64,000 bases of DNA from an uncultured Pelagibacteraceae bacterium. Lineage in GTDB: Bacteria > Pseudomonadota > Alphaproteobacteria > Pelagibacterales > Pelagibacteraceae. Under the pieces are notes generated by a model. That model made no database searches. It was not told the DNA's origin and saw only the letters and a list, made by a program, of their open reading frames with translations. Below, piece after piece: positions 16,868 to 24,779 of this stretch; within the stretch, counting starts at the first letter, position 1, and each line of letters begins with the position of its first letter. The stretch is taken from NCBI GenBank assembly GCA_902622795.1, contig CACNRD010000002.1, positions 1 to 64,000 on the forward strand, read 5' to 3'. A program made the translations under genes and the position numbers.

Positions 16868-18100
16868 ATGAATAGTTCAAAATTAGTAACAACATGCCAA
16901 ATATGTAAATCAAAAAATCTAAATTCAATACTATTCTTAGGGTACTTGCCCCCAGTAAATAAATTTATAAAAGTAAACACAAAACCAAAACAGGAGGAAA
17001 GTTATCCTGCAGAACTACTATTTTGTAATAATTGTAAACTTGTACAATTAAGCTTAGTGGTAAATCAAAAAATTTTGTTTCCAATAGAGTACCCTTACAC
17101 TAGTAGCACAACTAAAATTCTAAGACAAAATTTTCATAATTTATTTTTGAAAATTCAAGAAAATTTCAAATTTAAATCAAGTGATTTGGTTATAGATATA
17201 GGTTCAAATGATGGAAATTTATTATCAAATTTTAAAGATAACTTTAAAGTTTTAGGAGTAACACCAGAAAGCATTGGAAAAATTGCAATAAAAAAGGGCA
17301 TACCCACTATTTTAAATTATTTTAATCTTAAGACTGCAAATTTAATAATTAAAAAATATAAAAGGGCTAAAATTATAACAGCCACAAATGTATTCGCACA
17401 TATGGATAATTTAGATGAAATTATGAAAGGTATAAAAAAATGTCTTGATAAGAACGGTGTTTTTATTACTGAGTCACATTATTTGATACCTTTATTAAAA
17501 GAGACACAATACGACACTGTTTATCACGAGCATTTAAGATATTACTCTGTTACAAGTTTGAAAAAACTATTCTTTAAACACGGTCTACAAATATTTGACG
17601 TTGAAAAAATTCCAACACACGGTGGATCAATTAGAGTTTACTGTTCTTATAAAAATAAATTTAAAGTAAAAAAAAGTGTCAAAAGTTTTTTGAAAAATGA
17701 AAAAAAATATCTAAATTATAATTTTTTTAGAAAATTTGAAAATAATGTTGTTTTATCAAAACTTCAGCTTTTAAAAATATTATCAAATATAAAAAAATCA
17801 AATTTAAGAATTGCAGGAATAAGTGCACCATCTAGAGCTGCAACTTTAATTAATTATGTTGGTATAGAAAAAAAAATAGTTGAATGTATATTTGAAATTA
17901 GTGGGTCTTATAAAATTGGTAGCTATCTTCCTGGAACCCTTATACCAGTAGTTGAAGAAACAAAAAAAGATTTAAACAAGTATGATTACCTTTTGATATT
18001 TTCATGGCATATTTATAAGGAATTAAAACATGTGTTAAGGAAAAAGGGTTATAGAGGGAAATTTATTATTCCCTTGCCATATCCAAAAATCGTGACATAA
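16868..18100 (+). CDS. Sugar C-methyltransferase-like (NovU/TylCIII-type) SAM methyltransferase
   Basis: A 410-residue protein with the three-part plan of sugar C-methyltransferases. The N-terminal zinc-binding domain has Cys10, Cys13, Cys53 and Cys56 with LPPVNKFI between. The central SAM fold has VIDIGSNDGNLLSNF, ATNVFAHMDNLDEIM and TESHYL. The C-terminal domain contains YDTVYHEHLRYYS, THGGSIRVY and AGISAPSRAATLINY. Known members add a methyl to C3 or C5 of 4-keto-dTDP-deoxysugars. It is followed within 29 bases by an SDR, an RmlC-like and an RmlD-like gene, which strongly suggests a branched or methylated 6-deoxysugar. Confidence 0.85.
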   Translation: MNSSKLVTTCQICKSKNLNSILFLGYLPPVNKFIKVNTKPKQEESYPAELLFCNNCKLVQLSLVVNQKILFPIEYPYTSSTTKILRQNFHNLFLKIQENFKFKSSDLVIDIGSNDGNLLSNFKDNFKVLGVTPESIGKIAIKKGIPTILNYFNLKTANLIIKKYKRAKIITATNVFAHMDNLDEIMKGIKKCLDKNGVFITESHYLIPLLKETQYDTVYHEHLRYYSVTSLKKLFFKHGLQIFDVEKIPTHGGSIRVYCSYKNKFKVKKSVKSFLKNEKKYLNYNFFRKFENNVVLSKLQLLKILSNIKKSNLRIAGISAPSRAATLINYVGIEKKIVECIFEISGSYKIGSYLPGTLIPVVEETKKDLNKYDYLLIFSWHIYKELKHVLRKKGYRGKFIIPLPYPKIVT

Positions 18101-18129
18101 GACAAATTTATATAATAGTTAATTTTGAT

Positions 18130-19077
18130 ATGAAGAAAAAAATTTTAGTTGTTGGTGGTGCTGGTTACGTCGGAGGGGTTATTGTTGATCTACTTTTATC
18201 TAGAAAGAATTATGATGTAACAGTTTTTGATAATCTTTTGTACGAGGATAGTTACAGAAAAAACTGTAAATTTATAAGTGGAGATATAAGAGATAAAAAA
18301 TTTTACAAAAAAAGCTTAAACAAATATGATGTTATAGTTTGGTTGGCTGCATTAGTAGGTGATGGAGCTTGTGCAATTAATCCTGGACTTACAGATGAAA
18401 TAAATTTTCAGACATTAAAAAAATTATCTAACAAATATAAAAAAAGAATAATTTTCATATCAACATGCTCAGTGTATGGTGCTCAAAATGGTTTTTTAGA
18501 CGAAAATTCGTCTGTTAATCCTTTATCACATTATGCCAGTTCAAAATTAAAGTGTGAAAGTATTTTAAAAAATAAAAACTCAATAATATTCAGATTAGGA
18601 ACATTATTTGGAGTAAGTGATAATTATTCTAGAATTAGAATGGATCTAGTAGTTAATACTTTAAGTGCCAAAGCCTTCTTTGAAAAAAAAATGTCTGTAT
18701 TTGGGGGAGAGCAATTTAGACCTTTACTACATGTAAAAGATGTTGCCAGAGCTATTGAAATTGCAATAAAATCAAAAAAAAGGGGTATATATAATTTATC
18801 TTACAAAAATATGAAAATTATAGATATCGCTAAAGAAATTCAAAAGTATTTTAAAAATACAAAAATTATAAAGACAAAAATAAAATTTCAAGATGCTAGA
18901 AATTACAAAGTAAGAAATATTAAAGCCTCTAAAGATCTTTCATTTAAAGCAAAATATAATTTAAAATATGGTATTTTGGAATTAAAAAAACTTTTGATAG
19001 AAAAAAGAATTAAAAATTTTAATGATCCCAGATACACAAATCAGAAGTATTTAGAAATCTTTAAAGAAACTATTTAA
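18130..19077 (+). CDS. NAD-dependent sugar epimerase/reductase (SDR)
   Basis: A 315-residue extended SDR. VVGGAGYVGGVIV is the NAD-binding motif, VWLAALVGDGAC follows, ISTCSVYG holds the catalytic Ser region, and HYASSKLKCE holds Tyr-x3-Lys. FRLGTLFGVS and FRPLLHVKDVARAI are the usual substrate-domain blocks. It is more similar in style to NDP-4-keto-sugar reductases/epimerases of deoxysugar operons than to GalE. One base separates its stop from the next ATG, so the two genes are translationally close. Substrate is inferred to be the same NDP-deoxysugar that the upstream methyltransferase acts on. Confidence 0.8.
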   Translation: MKKKILVVGGAGYVGGVIVDLLLSRKNYDVTVFDNLLYEDSYRKNCKFISGDIRDKKFYKKSLNKYDVIVWLAALVGDGACAINPGLTDEINFQTLKKLSNKYKKRIIFISTCSVYGAQNGFLDENSSVNPLSHYASSKLKCESILKNKNSIIFRLGTLFGVSDNYSRIRMDLVVNTLSAKAFFEKKMSVFGGEQFRPLLHVKDVARAIEIAIKSKKRGIYNLSYKNMKIIDIAKEIQKYFKNTKIIKTKIKFQDARNYKVRNIKASKDLSFKAKYNLKYGILELKKLLIEKRIKNFNDPRYTNQKYLEIFKETI

Positions 19078-19078
19078 A

Positions 19079-19516
19079 ATGGAACCAAAATTAATTAATG
19101 GAAGTAGGGTATATGATAACAGAGGGTCATTAAGGTTTAGCAATGAATTACAATTTAAAGGTATTAAAAGATTTTATATAGTTCATAATTATAATAAAAA
19201 TTTTATAAGGGCATGGCATGGACACCTAAAAGAAGAAAAATTTATTGGATGTATTAAAGGAACTTTTCAGATTTCTGCAGTTAAAATTAATAATGTAAAA
19301 AGACCAAATAAAAAAAACAAAATTTTCAATTTTTTTTTAAATCAAAGTAACAATAATTTTGTCCATATACCAAAGGGATACGCTAATGGCTCAATGTCTC
19401 TTGAGGAAAATTCTGAACTTTTGATTTTCTCAACATCATCTTTAAAGGATAGCTTAAAAGATGACTTTAGATATAAAGCTGATTATTGGAACCCTTGGAA
19501 AATAATCCGAAGATAA
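19079..19516 (+). CDS. RmlC-like cupin sugar epimerase/isomerase
   Basis: A 145-residue single-cupin protein. It shows DNRGSLRFSNE, AWHGHLKEEKFIGCIKGTFQI and VHIPKGYANGSMSL, the blocks used by dTDP-4-keto-6-deoxyglucose 3,5-epimerase (RmlC) and related 3,4-ketoisomerases. The His of WHGH and the downstream HIPKGYANG correspond to active-site regions of RmlC. It is shorter than standard RmlC (about 180 residues), so it may be a mono-epimerase or another cupin sugar enzyme. It lies between the SDR and the RmlD-like gene with 1- and 12-base gaps. Confidence 0.75.
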   Translation: MEPKLINGSRVYDNRGSLRFSNELQFKGIKRFYIVHNYNKNFIRAWHGHLKEEKFIGCIKGTFQISAVKINNVKRPNKKNKIFNFFLNQSNNNFVHIPKGYANGSMSLEENSELLIFSTSSLKDSLKDDFRYKADYWNPWKIIRR

Positions 19517-19528
19517 AAAATTATTTTA

Positions 19529-20416
19529 ATGAAGAAAATCTTACTTTTGGGATCAACTGGAATGTTAGGCTGGCAAGTTTTAAAAAATCTTCAAGAATTA
19601 AAAAATTTTAAAATACTCGCCACATATAAAAGTAAAGTCAAGTTATCATTATTAAGAAAAAGAGTAAAAATTAAAAAGAACGTTAATTTTACAAAATTTG
19701 ATATTAATAAAACTGTTAAATCAAACTATTTAAATTTTGATTTTATCATAAATTGTATAGGGACAATAAAACCTTACATAGATGAAAATAGTCAATCTTC
19801 AATACATAATGCGATCAAAGTAAATTCGTTGTTTCCTCACACTTTATTACAAGTAAAAAAAAACACAAAAATTTTTCAAATAGCTACTGATTGTGTATTT
19901 GATGGTAAAAATGGCAACTATAGTGAGAGTGACATTCATAATCCAGAAGATGTTTATGGTAAAACAAAAAGTTTAGGTGAGATTAAAGCAGAAAATTTTT
20001 TTAATATTCGTTGTTCAATAATTGGACCAGAATTAAGTGGGCACAAATCATTATTAGACTGGTTTAAATTTTTACCTACCAATTCTAAAGCCTTTGGGTT
20101 TAAAAATCATAATTGGAATGGTGTTACTACAAATGCCTTTGGCAAAGTTATTTGTGGCATAATAAAAGATGATATTAAATTACCAAAATTAATACATTTA
20201 ACCCCAAAAAATCAATTAAATAAGTTTGAATTACTTAAGGTATTTAAAAAACTTTTATTAAGGTCAGATATTAAATTAAAACCGAAAAATTCAAATGTTA
20301 AAATAAATAGAACATTAAAAACTTCCCATAAAATTTTAAATAATAAAATTTGGAAAAGTGCAGGTTATAAAAAAACTCCAACTATAGAATTTCTTTTAAG
20401 AGAAGCAATTGATTAA
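19529..20416 (+). CDS. RmlD-like 4-keto-deoxysugar reductase
   Basis: A 295-residue SDR of the dTDP-4-dehydrorhamnose reductase type. Start is MKKILLLGSTGMLGWQVL, then IINCIGTIKPY, the Ser/Thr-x segment QIATDCVFDGKNGNYSE and YGKTKSLGE with the Tyr-x3-Lys pair. C-terminal substrate-binding segments include NWNGVTTNAFGKVI. It probably carries out the last reduction of the deoxysugar made by the three upstream genes. No rmlA/rmlB (thymidylyltransferase, 4,6-dehydratase) is found in the window, so the 4-keto intermediate must come from elsewhere. Confidence 0.8.
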   Translation: MKKILLLGSTGMLGWQVLKNLQELKNFKILATYKSKVKLSLLRKRVKIKKNVNFTKFDINKTVKSNYLNFDFIINCIGTIKPYIDENSQSSIHNAIKVNSLFPHTLLQVKKNTKIFQIATDCVFDGKNGNYSESDIHNPEDVYGKTKSLGEIKAENFFNIRCSIIGPELSGHKSLLDWFKFLPTNSKAFGFKNHNWNGVTTNAFGKVICGIIKDDIKLPKLIHLTPKNQLNKFELLKVFKKLLLRSDIKLKPKNSNVKINRTLKTSHKILNNKIWKSAGYKKTPTIEFLLREAID

Positions 20417-20443
20417 TAGAAAAGCACTAGATAGAAATTTGTA

Positions 20444-21874
20444 ATGTTAAGAAATAATACTGAAGAGAGAAATTGCCTTTTGTTATCTATCTTTACTTTC
20501 CTCTTACATTTATTAACTATAAAATATTATCCAGTAAATTTTGAATTTAGTTTTTCAGAAGGCGCAAAATTTATTGATAATTTTGATCAAAAAGTAATTG
20601 ATGAATATTTTTTTAATCAAGCAAACACGTTTGTATTTCCTCTTATAATTGGTTTAATTAATAAATCTTTAATGATTAATGATACGCTAATAAGCGCTAA
20701 GTTAATATCGGGAACATCTTATATATTTTTAGGAATTGGTTTTGTAAAAATATTTAGATATTATAAGATAAAATTTAGTTGTTTTTTCTTCCTTATATTT
20801 TTTTTTTTAAATCCTTTGATATGGACGTATGGTCATAGAGGTATTCCTGATCTATTTGCTGTCTCAATAGCTTTTTATTCTTTTGCATCTATTTTAGAAA
20901 AAAAAGAAATCAAAAGCAAAAAAAATTATGTTGGATTTTTATTATTAGGAATTTCAATATGTCTAAAACCTTTTTGTCTTATTTACCTTGGACTCATTTT
21001 TTTATTAGAATACAATAATGATATTTTTAAAAGTTTTAAAAAATTTTTCTTACCATTTTCAATCTCACTATTTTTACCATTTATATATTTTTTAATAATT
21101 AAAATAAATTATGGATTTTATTTGATACCTGAAAAGTTTTCTAGTGAAGTTAGTTTTTTAAAAGGTGGTTTTATAAATAATTTTCTAGGTTATTTTATTA
21201 TTTTATCAATATTCATATTTCCACTTTCATTTAAAAATTATTTTGTAAATATAAAAAATATTTTATTCATAATTTTTATATTATTACCTCTATCATTTTA
21301 TTTAGGTTTTATTATAAATAGTCCTCAAGCAGAATTAAATTTTGGATCTTTAAACCATTTAGTTGGAGATGAGATTATTTTTTTTATAGGATCAATTTCA
21401 CTTTTTATATTATTCTTGTATTTATTTGATTATATCAAGAATAAACAAGTAAATAAACTTGAGTTTTTAATAACAGTTTTTGTTTATATTTTAATTCTCT
21501 CGTTAACTAGGCCATCACAAAGATACTTAATTATTATTTTACCAATTATGATGATATTTTTCTTAATAACAGGTAATTTTAAGAAAAAGACAATCTTTTT
21601 TCCTATAATTTTATTACATACATCTTTCAATATTTTTTTAAGTATAAATTTTTATTTAAATTCAAGTATTAATAAAACAATAGTTGAATATTTAACTCAA
21701 GAGGATATTTTAAAGAATACACTCCCTGGTCCTTTATACCCTCATAGTTATCATTTCTTTTATTCAAAAAATGATAAAAATTACATTATAACTAGAGACC
21801 CAAAAAATAATATCAAAGAATTTAAAAAAAATATTTATTTTTTAGAAAAGAAATTCTACTTGAGGAAAATTTAA
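20444..21874 (+). CDS. GT-C-like polytopic membrane protein, paralogue A
   Basis: A 476-residue protein with about ten or more membrane segments and an early periplasmic loop (YPVNFEFSFSEGAKFIDNF, NQANTFVF). Later blocks include NPLIWTYGHRGIPDL, ISICLKPFCLIYL and LTRPSQRYLIIILPIM. The layout is that of GT-C transferases that use polyprenyl-phosphate sugars, but I do not recognise a named family. It is homologous along its length to the next gene on the opposite strand. Start ATG 20444 is 27 bases after the RmlD-like gene, so it may be the last gene of the deoxysugar operon and its possible transferase. Confidence 0.6.
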   Translation: MLRNNTEERNCLLLSIFTFLLHLLTIKYYPVNFEFSFSEGAKFIDNFDQKVIDEYFFNQANTFVFPLIIGLINKSLMINDTLISAKLISGTSYIFLGIGFVKIFRYYKIKFSCFFFLIFFFLNPLIWTYGHRGIPDLFAVSIAFYSFASILEKKEIKSKKNYVGFLLLGISICLKPFCLIYLGLIFLLEYNNDIFKSFKKFFLPFSISLFLPFIYFLIIKINYGFYLIPEKFSSEVSFLKGGFINNFLGYFIILSIFIFPLSFKNYFVNIKNILFIIFILLPLSFYLGFIINSPQAELNFGSLNHLVGDEIIFFIGSISLFILFLYLFDYIKNKQVNKLEFLITVFVYILILSLTRPSQRYLIIILPIMMIFFLITGNFKKKTIFFPIILLHTSFNIFLSINFYLNSSINKTIVEYLTQEDILKNTLPGPLYPHSYHFFYSKNDKNYIITRDPKNNIKEFKKNIYFLEKKFYLRKI

Positions 21875-21876
21875 TT

Positions 21877-23316
21877 CTAATTTTTTTTATTAATTAAATA
21901 ATATTTAGTTTTAAAACCGAAAAAAGTATTTTGAAATTTTAAAAAATAATCCCCTGCTTCTCTTGTAATATAATATTTCTTTGAAAGTTGATTATCTAAA
22001 TAAAGAAATCCAAATGCGTGATCAAGTGTTTTGAAATCTGTAATTTTTTCAATTTCATTTTGTTTTAGAATTAAGAACATATTATTGTAAAATTTCGAAT
22101 TATAATAAGAATTGATAAAAGACAATATATTTATTGGAAAATACAACAGAATTCCAATCACCATTAAATATTTTATTTTTTTTTGGTCGATGAAGTTTAC
22201 AAACAAAATAAATATTATAGGCAAAATAAAAATCAGGTATCTTTGGACTGGTTTGGATAAAGATAAAATAAATATAAATAAAAGTAATAAAATTATTATT
22301 TTATTAAATAAAAATTTATTTTTTGTATATTCTAATATTTCGTAAATTTTTAGTAAAAAAATAAAAAAACTTGAAAAAGAGATAAATAAAAAAATTGACT
22401 CGTGAAAATATAAACCAAAAAAACCAAAATTAAGCTCGCCTGAATTTAAAAAATTTAAATAATAAACACCTATTACTACAGTCAATAGGTATAATATGAT
22501 AATTTTGATACCAATTCTTCTCTTTATACTAAATGTTAATGGAAAAATAAAAATGCTTAAAAAACAAAAATATCCAATAAAGTTTTGAATAATAATTTTT
22601 ATATTTTTTTTCAATTCATGGTCTGATGCAAAATGATCTGATAGTAAATAGAAACCAAAAAAATATTTTACAGAAAAATAATAGATAAAAGGAATAATTA
22701 ATAAAAATACTAAATCGATAAAATATTTTTTATCAAATTTTGGTATTTTTTTAAAATCTATAAAACAAATTAAATACAATAAATATATAAAAGCAAAAGG
22801 TTTCAAAGCAATAGATGCACCTAGCATAAGATAGGACGCTCGCCTAAATCTGATATTTTTAAATTTGTATAATAATAAGCCGCTTGCATAAAAACCTAAA
22901 GCAGAAGATATTAAATCTGGAGTTGATCGAAAGCTTAGTGTCCAAACTATAGGGTTAAATAAAAATAAAATTATTACAAGAGATTGTAATGATTTATGAA
23001 TCTTAAAAAATTTGAAATGATAGAAAAGTCCGTATATGAGAAAAATATAGGAAGAAAACGATATAAGCCTAGAAATTACTAAGCTCTCTATAGTTCCTAG
23101 TGTTATTCTATCAATAAAATTTATAATTAATGAATAAAAAAGTGTATTAGCCTGATTTTTAAAATAAAATTCACTATACTTGCTTTCAAATGAATTAAAA
23201 TATTTTGAGCCTTCAGAAAAAGTGTATTCATAATTTATTGGAAAAAAATTAAGAGATAGTAAATGTAAACTTATTGTAAATAATCCAAAAACTAATATTG
23301 AATATTTAATTTTCAT
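21877..23316 (-). CDS. GT-C-like polytopic membrane protein, paralogue B
   Basis: A 479-residue membrane protein clearly homologous to the gene at 20444. It shares YPxNxExxFSEG-type, NQANT, NPxxWTxxxRxxPDL, LKPFxxIYL, ELNFG and the RYLIxILPI segment at the same places. The two genes converge, with two bases between stops. Hydrophobic segments number about ten or more and the C-terminal 70 residues are soluble. Probably a GT-C glycosyltransferase with a different sugar or acceptor from its paralogue. It ends the leftward block 24711-21877, four bases after the FkbM-like gene. Confidence 0.6.
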   Translation of the reverse strand: MKIKYSILVFGLFTISLHLLSLNFFPINYEYTFSEGSKYFNSFESKYSEFYFKNQANTLFYSLIINFIDRITLGTIESLVISRLISFSSYIFLIYGLFYHFKFFKIHKSLQSLVIILFLFNPIVWTLSFRSTPDLISSALGFYASGLLLYKFKNIRFRRASYLMLGASIALKPFAFIYLLYLICFIDFKKIPKFDKKYFIDLVFLLIIPFIYYFSVKYFFGFYLLSDHFASDHELKKNIKIIIQNFIGYFCFLSIFIFPLTFSIKRRIGIKIIILYLLTVVIGVYYLNFLNSGELNFGFFGLYFHESIFLFISFSSFFIFLLKIYEILEYTKNKFLFNKIIILLLLFIFILSLSKPVQRYLIFILPIIFILFVNFIDQKKIKYLMVIGILLYFPINILSFINSYYNSKFYNNMFLILKQNEIEKITDFKTLDHAFGFLYLDNQLSKKYYITREAGDYFLKFQNTFFGFKTKYYLINKKN

Positions 23317-23320
23317 AAAT

Positions 23321-24019
23321 CTATCTTATATAAATTCTGTCTTCCCATTCCATTAGGGGAAATTTAATTGTTTTATAAAGTTTAAAACCAAGTTTTAATA
23401 TTTTTTTATGAAGTCTTTTGTAATTAAAATTTTTATACATATCGTCCTTATGAAATTCTATTAAAAGAATTTTTGTCTTTCTTAAGATTATTTTTCCACC
23501 ATCTATAACCTGCTCTTCATAACCCTCTACATCGACTTTTATTAAATCTATATTTATTTTTTTTAAATATTGAAAAGAATCGAGTTTTTTTACATTTACT
23601 TTTTTTTCTTCAATCTTATTTTTAAGTGAGCCAAGTACTAAGTTTCTTATAAATAAATAATTTGATTGATTATTTATTTTTGAAAATGAAGAAATATAAT
23701 CACTGTTTTTGTTCAGCAAAAACTTCCTTTTTGAATTTTTTTCTCCTATTCCATTATTAAAAATTTTTAGATTTTTTTTATTTTTGTATTTTTTTAGCAA
23801 TTTTCTGTATAGATAAATATTAGGTTCAAATAATACCAATTTTAAATTTTTATTAAAAATTAAAAATAAGTCTGTGTAACTTCCTTTATGGGCACCAATA
23901 TCTATTATATATTTTGGTTTTTTTAATATTTTTTCTAAATAAAAAATTATTTTTTTCTTATGGATATATTTATCGATAAGTTCAATTGACCTATATGCAA
24001 TCTTATTAATTATTTTCAT
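23321..24019 (-). CDS. FkbM-family methyltransferase
   Basis: SAM-dependent methyltransferase with the FkbM pattern: IIDIGAHKGSYTDLF (motif I), LFEPNIYLYRKL, and the diagnostic IDLIKVDVEGYEEQVIDGG. Bacterial members methylate sugar hydroxyls in surface polysaccharides or glycolipids. I place the start at the ATG at 24019, which overlaps the stop of the GT2 gene as ATGA and gives 232 residues. An ATG seven codons upstream (24040) would lie inside the GT2 gene. Acceptor unknown. Confidence 0.8.
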   Translation of the reverse strand: MKIINKIAYRSIELIDKYIHKKKIIFYLEKILKKPKYIIDIGAHKGSYTDLFLIFNKNLKLVLFEPNIYLYRKLLKKYKNKKNLKIFNNGIGEKNSKRKFLLNKNSDYISSFSKINNQSNYLFIRNLVLGSLKNKIEEKKVNVKKLDSFQYLKKINIDLIKVDVEGYEEQVIDGGKIILRKTKILLIEFHKDDMYKNFNYKRLHKKILKLGFKLYKTIKFPLMEWEDRIYIR

Positions 24020-24711
24020 TTTAAAAGATGGAAAAAACACTGCCTTACAAATAACAAAAAAATTTTTATATTTAACTTGCTATTGCCATAATGTCTCTTA
24101 TTAACCTTAATTGGAACTTCTTTTAATTTAATTTTTTTTCTATTTACAATTAAATAATCTAATAAAATTTTAAAGCCCTTTTTATATAAAAGTTTATTAT
24201 TTTTTAAAGATGTTCTTTTACAAATAAAAAAACCAGCAAGTGGATCAGTTACATTAAGTTTAAAAAGGTAGTTAATTATTGCAATAAACAATTTACTTAG
24301 TAATAACCTTATAATACTTTTTAGTGATTTTGAATAATTTGAAGAGTTCTTTAAAAATCTACTTCCAATAACTATATCTAAATTTTTTTTTGTAATTTCA
24401 TTATATAATTTATTTATGTCATTAGGTGAGTGTTGTAAATCTGCATCCATTAAAACTATATATTTTCCCCTCGAAATTTTTACACCATCCAAAAATGCAG
24501 TTGAAAGATTTCTTTCTTTTCTAAATATATATCTTACATTTTTTTTTTGTTTTTTAAGTGATAAAATTTTGGATTGCGTTTTGTCAGAAGAGTCGTCATC
24601 AACATAAATTATTTCATAGCTTTTACATTTAAACTTCTTTTTAATAGCCTCGTATAGTTTAAATATATTTTTTTCTTCATTTAATGTAGGTATGATAATA
24701 GAAATAATCAT
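24016..24711 (-). CDS. GT2 glycosyltransferase, polyprenyl-phosphate sugar synthase-like
   Basis: A 231-residue DPM1-like enzyme. SIIIPTLNEEKNIFKLYEAI is at the N terminus, IYVDDDSSDKTQ is the first nucleotide site, and VLMDADLQHSPNDINKL is the metal-binding DxD region. GSRFLKNSS and DPLAGFFICKR follow, as in dolichol-phosphate mannosyltransferases. The short length and lack of C-terminal membrane segments match soluble DPM1-type synthases. It likely supplies a lipid-phosphate sugar to a GT-C enzyme such as the membrane protein two genes downstream (21877). Confidence 0.85.
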   Translation of the reverse strand: MIISIIIPTLNEEKNIFKLYEAIKKKFKCKSYEIIYVDDDSSDKTQSKILSLKKQKKNVRYIFRKERNLSTAFLDGVKISRGKYIVLMDADLQHSPNDINKLYNEITKKNLDIVIGSRFLKNSSNYSKSLKSIIRLLLSKLFIAIINYLFKLNVTDPLAGFFICKRTSLKNNKLLYKKGFKILLDYLIVNRKKIKLKEVPIKVNKRHYGNSKLNIKIFLLFVRQCFFHLLK

Positions 24712-24779
24712 TTAATTTATTTTTAATTATAAAAATTTTAAACTCTTTATATTAAATTTAAAACTCTTAAAATAAAAAT

